Shown here: one piece after another, positions 36,022-47,162 of the stretch
Layout of the letters: every line of letters starts with the position of its first letter
How positions within the stretch are numbered: position 1 is the first letter of the stretch
NCBI GenBank assembly: GCA_024803745.1
Contig: JANJXV010000129.1
Location: forward strand, 2,418,001 to 2,482,000
DNA from: Megascapheus bottae
Taxonomy: Eukaryota; Chordata; Mammalia; Rodentia; Geomyidae
Direction: 5' to 3'
DNA length: 64,000 nt
Notes under the pieces: model-generated
Told to the model about the DNA's origin: nothing
The model's input: only the letters and a program-made list of their open reading frames with translations
Databases searched by the model: none
Position numbers and translations under genes: made by a program

Positions 36022-38145
36022 TGGAGGTGTGTGAAGTCACAGAATGGAGGTGTGTGAACTCAGAATGGAGGTGTGTGAATTCACAGAAGGGAGGTTTGTG
36101 AAGTCATAGAATGGAGATTTCTGCAGTAAGAATGAAGGTGTGTGAAGACATAGAATGGAGGTGTGTTTAGTCAAAATGGAGGTGTGTGAAGCCAAACAAT
36201 GGAGGTGTGTGAAGTCACAGAATGGAGGTGTGTGAAGTAACAATGTAGGTTTCTGAAGTCATAGAATGGAGGTGTGTGAAGTCATAGAATGGAGGTGTGT
36301 GAAGTCACAGAATGGAGGCATGTGATGTCATAGAATGGAGGTGTGTGAAGTCACAGAATGAAGGTGTGTGAAGGCATAAAATGGAGGTGTGTGAAGTCAT
36401 AGAATGGAGGTGTTTGAAGTCATAGAATGGAGGTGTGTGAAGTCACAGAATGGAGGTGTGTGAAGTCACAGTATGGAGGTGTGTGAACTCAGATTTAAGG
36501 TGTGTGAAGGCACACAGTGCAGGGGTGTGAAGTCAAAGAATGGAGGTATGTGAAGTCACAGAATGGAGGGGTGTGAAGTCAGAAAAGAGGTTTGCGAAGT
36601 CATAGAATGGAGGTGTGTGAAGTCAGAATGGAGCTGTGTGAACTCATAGAATGGAGGTGTGTGAAGTCAGAATGGAGATGTGCGAAGTCATAGAATGGTG
36701 GTTTTTGAAGTCACAGAATGTAGGTGTGTGAAGTCATGGAATGGAGGTGTGTGAAGTCAGATAGGAGGTATGTGAAGTCACAGAATGGAGGTGTGTCAAC
36801 TCAGAAATGAGGTATGTGAAGTCATAGAATGGAGGTGTGTGAAGTCACAGAATTGAGGTGTGTGAAGTCAGAATGGAGGTGTGTGAATTCAGAATGGAGG
36901 TGTGTGAAGTCAGAGAATGGAGGTTTGTGAAGTCACAATGCAGGTGTGTGAGCTGATAGAACGTAGGTGTGTGAAGTCACAATGTAGATGTGTGAAGTGA
37001 TAGAATGGAGGTGTGTGAAGTCATAGAATGGAGGTGTGTCAAGTCATAGAATGGAGGTGTTTGAAGTCATAGAATGTTGGTTTTTGAAGTCACAGAATGC
37101 AGGTGTGTAAAGTCATAGAATGGAGGTGTGTGAAGTCAGATTGGAGGGGTGTGAAGTAACAGAATGGAGGTGTGTCAACTCAGAAAGGAGGTGTGTGAAG
37201 TCATAGAATGGAGGTGTTTGAAGTCATAGAATGGAGGTGTGTGAAATCATAGAATGTAGGTGTGTGAAGTCACAGAAATTAGGTGTTTGAAGTCAAATGG
37301 AAGTCTGTGAAGGCAGAATGGAGGTGTGTGAAGTCATAGAATGGAGGTGTGTGAAGTCATAGAATGGAAGTGTGTGAAGTCATAGAATGGAGGTGCGTGA
37401 AGTAACAGAATGGAGGTGTGAGAAGTCACAGAATGGAGGTGTGTGAACTGAGAATGGAGGTGTGTGAATTCACAGAAGGGAGGTTTGTGAAGTCATAGAA
37501 TGGAGATTTCTGCAGTAAGAATGAAGGTATGTGAAGACATAGAATGGAGGTGTGTGTAGTCAAAATGGAGGTGTGAGAAGGCAAACAATGGAGGTGTGTG
37601 AAGTCACAGAATGGAGGTGTGTGAAGTAACAATGTAGGTTTCTGAAGTCATAGAATGGAGGTGTGTGAAGTCATAGAATGGAGGTGTGTGAAGTCACAGA
37701 ATGGAGGCGTGTGATGTCATAGAATGGAGGTGTGTGAAGTCACAGAATGGAGGTGTGTGAAGGCATAAAATGGAGGTGTGTGAAGTCATAGAATGGAGGT
37801 GTTTGAAGTCATAGAATGGAGGTCTGTGAAGTCACAGTATGGAGGTGTGTGAACTCAGATTTAAGGTGTGTGAAGGCACAGAATGGAGGGGTGTGAAGTC
37901 AAAGAATGGAGGTATGTGAAGTCAAAGAATGGAGGGGTGTGAAGTCAGAATAGAGGTTTGCGAAGTCATAGAATGGAGGTGTGTGAAGTCAGAATGGAGC
38001 TGTGTGAACTCATAGAATGGATGTGTGTGAAGTCACAATGGAGATGTGGGAAGTCACAGAATGGTGGTTTTTGAAGTCACAGAATGGAGGTGTGTGAAGT
38101 CATAGAATGGAGGTGTGTGAAGTCAGATTGGAGGTATGTGAAGTC
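36022..38145 (+). repeat. A-family block repeated from 4975-7084
   Basis: Offsets are 31,047 then 31,068 bp. Small differences include GAGAAGTCAC near 37430, GGTCTGTGAAG near 37820 and one extra 21-bp monomer near 36060. It ends at the same A monomer as the first copy (CAGATTGGAGGTATG at 38124 versus 7056) and is followed by B-family sequence in both places. Confidence 0.86.
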
Positions 38146-38481
38146 ACAAAATGGAGGTATGTGAAGTCATATAATGGAGGATTGTGAAGTCACAGAATGG
38201 AGGTGTGTGATATCATAGAATTTAGATGTGTCAAGTCACAGAATAGAGGTGTGTGAAATCGTAGAATGGAGGTATGTGAAGGCCGAGAATCAAGGTGTGT
38301 GAAGTCAATGGATGGAGGTGTGTGAAGTCACAGAATGGATGTGTGTGAACTCACAATGTAGGTTTCTGAAGTCATAGAATGGAGGTGTGTGAAGTCATAG
38401 AATGGAGGTGTGTGAAGTCACAGAATGGAGGCGTGTGATGTCATAGAATGGAGGTGTGTGAAGTCACAGAATGGAGGTGTG
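38146..38481 (+). repeat. Entry of the second B block, with an A-type patch
   Basis: B-family markers GGAGGATTGTGAAG, GATATCATAG, GTGAAATCGTAG and GGCCGAGAATC precede the CRE as in other B units. From CACAATG at about 38354 to about 38459 the sequence is instead A-type (CAATGTAGGTTTCTGAAG, then GGAGGCGTGTGATGTC as at 37630-37730). It then returns to B sequence in phase just before TGACGTCA. Confidence 0.82.
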
Positions 38482-38489
38482 TGACGTCA
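38482..38489. other. CRE-type palindrome TGACGTCA
   Basis: Exact octamer just after the A-type patch; flank TAAATGTTGG. Confidence 0.6.
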
Positions 38490-41450
38490 TAAATGTTGGT
38501 GTGTGAAGTCATAGAATGGAGGTGTGAAGCCATAGAATGGAGGTGTGAAGTCATAGAATGGAGGTGCGTGAATTCACAGAAGGCAGGTGTGAGAAGTCAC
38601 AGAATAGAGTTGTGTGAAGTCATAATGGAGGTGTGTGAATTCATAGAATGGAGGTGTGTGAAGTCAAAGAATGGAGGTGTGTGAAATCACAGAATGGAAG
38701 TGTATGTAGTCACAGAGTGGAGGTGTGTAAAGTCACAGAACGGAGGTGTGTGAAGTCTCAGAATGGAGGTGTGTGAAGTCATAGAATGGAGGTGTTTGAA
38801 GTCATAGAATGTTGGTTTTTGAAGTCAAAGAATGGAGGTGTGTGAAGTCATAGAATGGAGGTGTGTGAGGTCAGATTGGAGGTGTGTGAAGTCACAGAAT
38901 GGAAGTGTGTCAACTCAGAAAAGAGGTGTGTGAAGTCATAGAATGGAGGTGTGTGAAGTCATAGAATGGAGGTGTGTGAAATCATAGAATGGAGGTGTGT
39001 GAAGTCACAGAAATGAGGTGTTTGAAGTCAAAATGGAAGTATGTGAAGTCAGAATGGAGGTGTGTGAAGTCATAGAATGGAGGTGTGTGAAGTCACAAAA
39101 AGGAGGTGTGTGAACTCATAGAATGGAGGAGTGTGAAGTCATAGAATGGAGGTGTGTGAAGTCACAGATGGAGGTGTGTGAAGTCATAGAATGGAGGTGT
39201 GTGAAGTCACAGAATGGAGGTGTGTGAAGTCACAGAATGGAGGTGTGTGAACCCAGAATGGAGATGTGTGAATTCACAGTAGGGAGGTTTGTGAAGTCAT
39301 AGAATGGATTGTGTGTGAAATCACAGAATGGAGGTGTGTGAAGTCACAGAATGGAGGTGTGTGAAGTCACAGTATGCAGGTGGGTGAAGTCAGAACAGAG
39401 GTGTGCGAAGTCATAGAATGGAGGAGTGTGAAGTGAAAATGGAACTGTGTGAAGTCATAGAATTGAAGTGTGTGAAGTCAGAATGGAGGTGTGTGAACTC
39501 ATAGAATGGAGGTATATGAAGTCATAATGGAGTTGTGTGAAGTCACAGAATGGATGTGTGAGAACTCAGAAAGGAGGTGTGTAAAGTCATAGAATGGAGG
39601 TCTCTGAAGTCCTAGAATGGAGGTGTGTGAAATCATAGAATGGATGTGTGTGAAGTCACAGAATTGAGGTGTGTGAAGTCAGAATGGAGGTGTGTGAAGT
39701 CAGAATGGAGGTGTGTGAAGTCAGATAATGGAGGTGTGTGAAGTCACAATGCAGGTGTGTGAACTCATAGAATGGAGGTGTGTGAAGTAACAATGTAGGT
39801 TTCTGAAGTCATAGATTGGAGGTGTGTGAAGTCATAGAATGGAGGTGTGTGAAGTCACAGAATGGAGGTGTGTGATGTCATAGAATGGAGGTGTGTGAAG
39901 TCACAGAATGGAGGTGTGTGAAGGCATAGAATGGAGGTGTGTGAAGTCATAGAATGGAGGTGTGTGAAGTCACAGAATAGAGGTTTGTGAAGTCACAGTA
40001 TGGAGGTGTGTGAACTCAGATTTGAGGTGTGTGAAGTCACAGAATGGATGTGTGTGAACTCAGAAAGGTGGTGTGTAAAGTCATAGAATGGAGGTCTGTG
40101 AAGTCATAGAATGGAGGTGTGTGAAGTCATAGAATGGAGGTGTGTGAAGTCACAGAATAGAGGTTTGTGAAGCCACAGTATGGAGGTGTGTGAACTCAGA
40201 TTTGAGGTGTGTGAAGTCACAGAATGGAGGTGTGTGAAGTCATAGAAGTAGGTGTGTGAAGTCATAGAATGGAGGTGTGTGAAGACAAAGAAAGGAGGTG
40301 TGTGAACTCAGAGTGGAGGTATGTGAAGTCACAAAATGGAGCTGTGTGAAGTCATAGAATGGAAGTGTGTGAAGTCATAGAATGGAGGTGTGTGAAGTCA
40401 GAATCGAGGTGTGTGAAGTCACAGAATGGAAGTGTGTGAACCCAGAATGGAGGTGTGTGAAGTCACAGAATGGAGGTTTGTGAAGTCATAGAATGGAGGT
40501 GTGTGAAGTCATAGAATGGATGTTGCTGAAGTAAAAATGAAGGTGTGTGAAGTCATAGAATGGAGGTGTCTGAAGTCATAGAATGGATGTTGCTGAAGTA
40601 AGAATGAAGGTGTGTGAACTCATAGAATGGAGGTGTGTGAAGTCAAAGAATGGAGGTATGTGAAGTCACAGAATAGAGGGGTGTGAAGTCAAAAAATGGA
40701 GGTTTATGATGTCAAACAATGGAAGTGTGTGAAGTCATAGAATGGAGGTGTGTGAAGACTTAGACTGGAGGTGTGTGAAGTCAGAATTGAGCTGTTTGAA
40801 CTCATAGAATTGAGGTGTGTGAAGTCACAGAATGGAGGTGTGTAAAGTCACAGAGTGGAGCTGTGTGAAGGCACAGAATGGAGGTGTGTGAAGTCATAGA
40901 ATGGAGGTGTGTGAAGTCAGATTGGAGGTATGTGAAGTCACAGAATGGAGGTGTGTCAACTCAGAAATGAGGTATGTGAATTCATAGAATGGAGGTGTGT
41001 GAAGTCACAGAATTGAGGTGTGTGAAGTCAGAATGGAGATGTGTGAATTCAGAATGAAGGTGAGTGAAGTCAGAGAATGCAGGTGTGTGAAGTCACAATG
41101 CAGGTGTGTGAACTGATAGAACGTAGGTGTTTGAAGTCACAATGTAGGTGTGTGAAGTCATAGAATGGAGGTGTGTGAAGTCATAGAATGGAGGTGTGTG
41201 AAGTCACAAAATGGAGGTGTGTGAAGTCATATATTGGAGGTGTGTGAAGTCACAGAATGGAGGTGTGTGTGAAGTCACAAAGTAGGTGTGTGAAGTCATA
41301 GAATGTAGGTGTGTGAAGTCATCGAATGGAGGTGTGTGAAGTCAGAATGGAGCTATGTGAAGTCATAGAAGAGAAGTGTGTGAAGTCAGAATGGAGGTGT
41401 GTGAACTCATAGAATGGAGGTGTATGAAGTCACAATGGAGGTGTGTGAAG

Positions 41451-41722
41451 TCACAAAATGGAGGTGTGTGAAGTCATATAATGGAGGATTGTGAAGTCAC
41501 AGAATGGAGGTGTGTGAACTCAGAATGGAGGTGTGTGAAGTCACAGAATGGAGGTGTGTGATATCATAGAATTTAGATGTGTCAAGTCACAAAATGGAGG
41601 TGTGTGAAGTCATATAATGGAGGATTGTGAAGTCACAGAATGGAGGTGTGTGAACTCAGAATGGAGGTGTGTGAAGTCACAGAATGGAGGTGTGTGATAT
41701 CATAGAATTTAGATGTGTCAAG
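41451..41722 (+). repeat. 136-bp tandem duplication
   Basis: TCACAAAATGG, the GGAGGATTGTGAAG monomer and TTTAGATGTGTCAAG occur at 41451-41586 and again at 41587-41722. The length equals five 23-bp plus one 21-bp monomers. Other B units have one copy. Confidence 0.9.
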
Positions 41723-41922
41723 TCACAGAATGGAGGTGTGTGAAATCGTAGAATGGAGGTATGTGAAGGCCGAGAATCAAGGTGTGTGAAGTCAATGAAT
41801 GGAGGTGAGTGAAGTCACAGAATGGAGGTGTGTGAAGTCATAGAATGGAAGTGCGTGAAGTCATAGAATGTAGGTGTGTGATGTCAGAATGGAGGTGTGT
41901 GAAGTCACAGAATGGAGGTGTG

Positions 41923-41930
41923 TGACGTCA
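41923..41930. other. CRE-type palindrome TGACGTCA
   Basis: Exact octamer; usual B flank. Confidence 0.6.
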
Positions 41931-44346
41931 TAAATGTTGGTGTGTGAAGTCATAGAATGGAGGTGTGAAGCCATAGAATGGAGGTGTGAAGTCATAGAAT
42001 GGAGATGCTTGAATTCACAGAAGGCAGGTGTGAGAAGTCACAGAATAGAGTTGTGTGAAGTCATAATGGAGGCGTGTGAATTCATAGAATGGAGGTGTGT
42101 GAAGTCAAAGAATGGAGGTGTGTGAAATCACAGAATGGAAGTGTATGTAGTCACAGAGTGGAGGTGTGTAAAGTCACAGAACGGAGGTGTGTGAAGTCTC
42201 AGAATGGAGGTGTGTGAAGTCATAGAATGGAGGTGTTTGAAGTCATAGAATGTTGGTTTTTGAAGTCAAAGAATGGAGGTGTGTGAAGTCATAGAATGGA
42301 GGTGTGTGAGGTCAGATTGGAGGTGTGTGAAGTCACAGAATGGAAGTGTGTCAACTCAGAAAGGAGGTGTGTGAAGTCATAGAATGGAGGTGTGTGAAGT
42401 CATAGAATGGAGGTGTGTGAAATCATAGAATGGAGGTGTGTGAAGTCACAGAAATGAGGTGTTTGAAGTCAAAATGGAAGTATGTGAAGTCAGAATGGAG
42501 GTGTGTGAAGTCATAGAATGGAGGTGTGTGAAGTCACAAAAAGGAGGTGTGTGAACTCATAGAATGGAGGAGTGTGAAGTCATAGAATGGAGGTGTGTGA
42601 AGTCACAGATGGAGGTGTGTGAAGTCATAGAATGGAGGTGTGTGAAGTCACAGAATGGAGGTGTGTGAAGTCACAGAATGGAGGTGTGTGAACCCAGAAT
42701 GGAGATGTGTGAATTCACAGAAGGGAGGTTTGTGAAGTCATAGAATGGATTGTGTGTGAAATCACAGAATGGAGGTGTGTGAAGTCACAGAATGGAGGTG
42801 TGTGAAGTCACAGTATGCAGGTGGGTGAAGTCAGAACAGAGGTGTGCGAAGTCATAGAATGGAGGAGTGTGAAGTGAAAATGGAGCTGTGTGAAGTCATA
42901 GAATTGAAGTGTTGAAGTCATAATGGAGGTGTGTGAAGTCACAGAATGGATGTGTGAGAACTCAGAAAGGAGGTGTGTAAACTCATAGAATGGAGGTCTC
43001 TGAAGTCCTAGAATGGAGGTGTGTGAAATCATAGAATGGAGGTGTGTGAAGTCACAGAATTGAGGTGTGTGAAGTCAGAATGGAGGTGTGTGAAGTCAGA
43101 ATGGAGGTGTGTGAAGTCACAGAATGGAGGTGTGTGAAGTCACAATGCAGGTGTGTGAACTCATAGAATGGAGGTGTGTAAAGTAACAATGTAGGTTTCT
43201 GAAGTCATAGATTGGAGGTGTGTGAAGTCACAGAATGGAGCTGTGTGAAGTCATAGAATGGAAGTGTGTGAAGTCATAGAATGGAGGTGTGTGAAGTCAG
43301 AATCGAGGTGTATGAAGTCACAGAATGGAAGTGTGTGAACCCAGAATGGAGGTGTGTGAAGTCACAGAATGGAGGTTTGTGAAGTCATAGAATGGAGGTG
43401 TGTGAAGTCATAGAATGGATGTTGCTGAAGTAAAAATGAAGGTGTGTGAAGTCATAGAATGGAGGTGTCTGAAGTCATAGAATGGATGTTGCTGAAGTAA
43501 GAATGAAGGTGTGTGAACTCATAGAATGGAGGTGTGTGAAGTCAAAGAATGGAGGTATGTGAAGTCACAGAATAGAGGGGTGTGAAGTCAAAAAATGGAG
43601 GTGTATGATGTCAAACAATGGAAGTGTGTGAAGTCATAGAATGGAGGTGTGTGAAGTCACAGAATGGAGGTGTGTAAAGTCACAGAGTGGAGGTGTGTGA
43701 AGGCACAGAATGGAGGTGTGTGAAATCATAGAATGGAGATGTGTGAAGTCAGATTGGAGGTATGTGAAGTCACAGAATGGAGGTGTGTCAACTCAGAAAT
43801 GAGGTATGTGAATTCATAGAATGGAGGTGTGTGAAGTCACAGAATTGAGGTGTGTGAAGTCAGAATGGAGATGTGTGAATTCAGAATGAAGGTGAGTGAA
43901 GTCAGAGAATGCAGGTGTGTGAAGTCACAATGCAGGTGTGTGAACTGATAGAACGTAGGTGTTTGAAGTCACAATGTAGGTGTGTGAAGTCATAGAATGG
44001 AGGTGTGTGAAGTCATAGAATGGAGGTGTGTGAAGTCACAAAATGGAGGTGTGTGAAGTCATATATTGGAGGTGTGTGAAGTCACAGAATGGAGGTGTGT
44101 GTGAAGTCACAAAGTAGGTGTGTGAAGTCATAGAATGTAGGTGTGTGAAGTCATCGAATGGAGGTGTGTGAAGTCAGAATGGAGCTATGTGAAGTCATAG
44201 AAGAGAAGTGTGTGAAGTCAGAATGGAGGTGTGTGAACTCATAGAATGGAGGTGTATGAAGTCACAATGGAGGTGTGTGAAGTCACAAAATGGAGGTGTG
44301 TGAAGTCATATAATGGAGGATTGTGAAGTCACAGAATGGAGGTGTG
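41923..44346 (+). repeat. B-family HOR unit, 2,424 bp, short form with deletions
   Basis: Relative to the 2,808-bp unit it lacks 384 bp: 316 bp before the next CRE (GGAGGATTGTGAAG joined almost directly to the CRE monomer at 44319-44347), 67 bp near 43650 (the GACTTAGACTGG, GAGCTGTTTGAAC and GAATTGAGG monomers), and 1 bp in GAAGTGTTGAAG near 42910. It also lacks the 497-bp long-form segment. Confidence 0.9.
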
Positions 44347-44354
44347 TGACGTCA
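44347..44354. other. CRE-type palindrome TGACGTCA
   Basis: Exact octamer, kept although the 316 bp before it are deleted. Confidence 0.6.
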
Positions 44355-47154
44355 TAAATGTTGGTGTGTGAAGTCATAGAATGGAGGTGTGAAGCCATAG
44401 AATGGAGGTGTGAAGTCATAGAATGGAGATGCGTGAATTCACAGAAGGCAGGTGTGAGAAGTCACAGAATAGAGTTGTGTGAAGTCATAATGGAGGTGTG
44501 TGAATTCATAGAATGGAGGTGTGTGAAGTCAAAGAATGGAGGTGTGTGAAATCACAGAATGGAAGTGTATGTAGTCACAGAGTGGAGGTGTGTAAAGTCA
44601 CAGAACGGAGGTGTGTGAAGTCTCAGAATGGAGGTGTGTGAAGTCATAGAATGGAGGTGTTTGAAGTCATAGAATGTTGGTTTTTGAAGTCAAAGAATGG
44701 AGGTGTGTGAAGTCATAGAATGGAGGTGTGTGAGGTCAGATTGGAGGTGTGTGAAGTCACAGAATGGAAGTGTGTCAACTCAGAAAGGAGGTGTGTGAAG
44801 TCATAGAATGGAGGTGTGTGAAGTCATAGAATGGAGGTGTGTGAAATCATAGAATGGAGGTGTGTGAAGTCACAGAAATGAGGTGTTTGAAGTCAAAATG
44901 GAAGTATGTGAAGTCAGAATGGAGGTGTGTGAAGTCATAGAATGGAGGTGTGTGAAGTCACAAAAAGGAGGTGTGTGAACTCATAGAATGGAGGAGTGTG
45001 AAGTCATAGAATGGAGGTGTGTGAAGTCACAGATGGAGGTGTGTGAAGTCATAGAATGGAGGTGTGTGAAGTCACAGAATGGAGGTGTGTGAAGTCACAG
45101 AATGGAGGTGTGTGAACCCAGAATGGAGATGTGTGAATTCACAGAAGGGAGGTTTGTGAAGTCATAGAATGGATTGTGTGTGAAATCACAGAATGGAGGT
45201 GTGTGAAGTCACAGAATGGAGGTGTGTGAAGTCACAGTATGCAAGTGGGTGAAGTCAGAACAGAGGTGTGCGAAGTCATAGAATGGAGGAGTGTGAAGTG
45301 AAAATGGAGCTGTTTGAAGTCATAGAATTGAAGTGAGTGAAGTCATAATGGAGGTGTGTGAAGTCACAGAATGGATGTGTGAGAACTCAGAAAGGAGGTG
45401 TGTAAAGTCATAGAATGGAGGTCTCTGAAGTCCTAGAATGGAGGTGTGTGAAATCATAGAATGGAGGTGTGTGAAGTCACAGAATTGAGGTGTGTGAAGT
45501 CAGAATGGAGGTGTGTGAAGTCAGAATGGAGGTGTGTGAAGTCAGATAATGGAGGTGTGTGAAGTCACAATGCAGGTGTGTGAACTCATAGAATGGAGGT
45601 GTGTGAAGTAACAATGTAGGTTTCTGAAGTCATAGATTGGAGGTGTGTGAAGTCACAGAATGGAGCTGTGTGAAGTCATAGAATGGAAGTGTGTGAAGTC
45701 ATAGAATGGAGGTGTGTGAAGTCAGAATCGAGGTGTGTGAAGTCACAGAATGGAAGTGTGTGAACCCAGAATGGAGGTGTGTGAAGTCACAGAATGGAGG
45801 TTTGTGAAGTCATAGAATGGAGGTGTGTGAAGTCATAGAATGGATGTTCCTGAAGTAAAAATGAAGGTGTGTGAAGTCATAGAATGGAGGTGTCTGAAGT
45901 CATAGAATGGATGTTGCTGAAGTAAGAATGAAGGTGTGTGAACTCATAGAATGGAGGTGTGTGAAGTCAAAGAATGGAGGTATGTGAAGTCACAGAATAG
46001 AGGGGTGTGAAGTCAAAAAATGGAAGTGTATGATGTCAAACAATGGAAGTGTGTGAAGTCATAGAATGGAGGTGTGTGAAGACTTAGACTGGAGGTGTGT
46101 GAAGTCAGAATTGAGCTGTTTGAACTCATAGAATTGAGGTGTGTGAAGTCACAGAATGGAGGTGTGTAAAGTCACAGAGTGGAGGTGTGTGAAGGCACAG
46201 AATGGAGGTGTGTGAAGTCATAGAATGGAGGTGTGTGAAGTCAGATTGGAGGTATGTGAAGTCACAGAATGGAGGTGTGTCAACTCAGAAATGAGGTATG
46301 TGAATTCATAGAATGGAGGTGTGTGAAGTCACAGAATTGAGGTGTGTGAAGTCAGAATGGAGATGTGTGAATTCAGAATGAAGGTGAGTGAAGTCAGAGA
46401 ATGCAGGTGTGTGAAGTCACAATGCAGGTGTGTGAACTGATAGAACGTAGGTGTTTGAAGTCACAATGTAGGTGTGTGAAGTCATAGAATGGAGGTGTGT
46501 GAAGTCATAGAATGGAGGTGTGTGAAGTCACAAAATGGAGGTGTGTGAAGTCATATATTGGAGGTGTGTGAAGTCACAGAATGGAGGTGTGTGTGAAGTC
46601 ACAAAGTAGGTGTGTGAAGTCATAGAATGTAGGTGTGTGAAGTCATCGAATGGAGGTGTGTGAAGTCAGAATGGAGCTATGTGAAGTCATAGAAGAGAAG
46701 TGTGTGAAGTCAGAATGGAGGTGTGTGAACTCATAGAATGGAGGTGTATGAAGTCACAATGGAGGTGTGTGAAGTCACAAAATGGAGGTGTGTGAAGTCA
46801 TATAATGGAGGATTGTGAAGTCACAGAATGGAGGTGTGTGAACTCAGAATGGAGGTGTGTGAAGTCACAGAATGGAGGTGTGTGATATCATAGAATTTAG
46901 ATGTGTCAAGTCACAGAATGGAGGTGTGTGAAATCGTAGAATGGAGGTATGTGAAGGCCGAGAATCAAGGTGTGTGAAGTCAATGAATGGAGGTGTGTGA
47001 AGTCACAGAATGGATGTGTGTGAACTCACAATGGAGGTGAGTGAAGTCACAGAATGGAGGTGTGTGAAGTCATAGAATGGAAGTGCGTGAAGTCATAGAA
47101 TGTAGGTGTGTGATGTCAGAATGGAGGTGTGTGAAGTCACAGAATGGAGGTGTG
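44347..47154 (+). repeat. B-family HOR unit, 2,808 bp, short form
   Basis: Complete short-form unit, the same length as the next one. Differences from that copy are few: GCAAGTGGGTG at 45241, CTGTTTGAAGTC near 45311, GTGAGTGAAGTC near 45334 and GATGTTCCTGAAG near 45843. The 497-bp segment is absent: GATTGGAGGTGTGTGAAG leads straight to CACAGAATGGAGCTG. Confidence 0.94.
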
Positions 47155-47162
47155 TGACGTCA
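47155..47162. other. CRE-type palindrome TGACGTCA
   Basis: Exact octamer; usual B flank. Confidence 0.6.

Larger units (their letters stand above)
38482..41922 (+). repeat. B-family HOR unit, 3,441 bp, long form
   Basis: It exceeds the 3,305-bp unit by 136 bp net: a 136-bp tandem duplication at 41451-41722, an extra 21+23-bp pair near 39470 (GTCAGAATGG, GAACTCATAG, GGTATATG), and a loss of 44 bp near 41805 where GATGTGTGTGAACTCAC is missing. The marker order is otherwise that of the 14273 unit. Confidence 0.9.
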
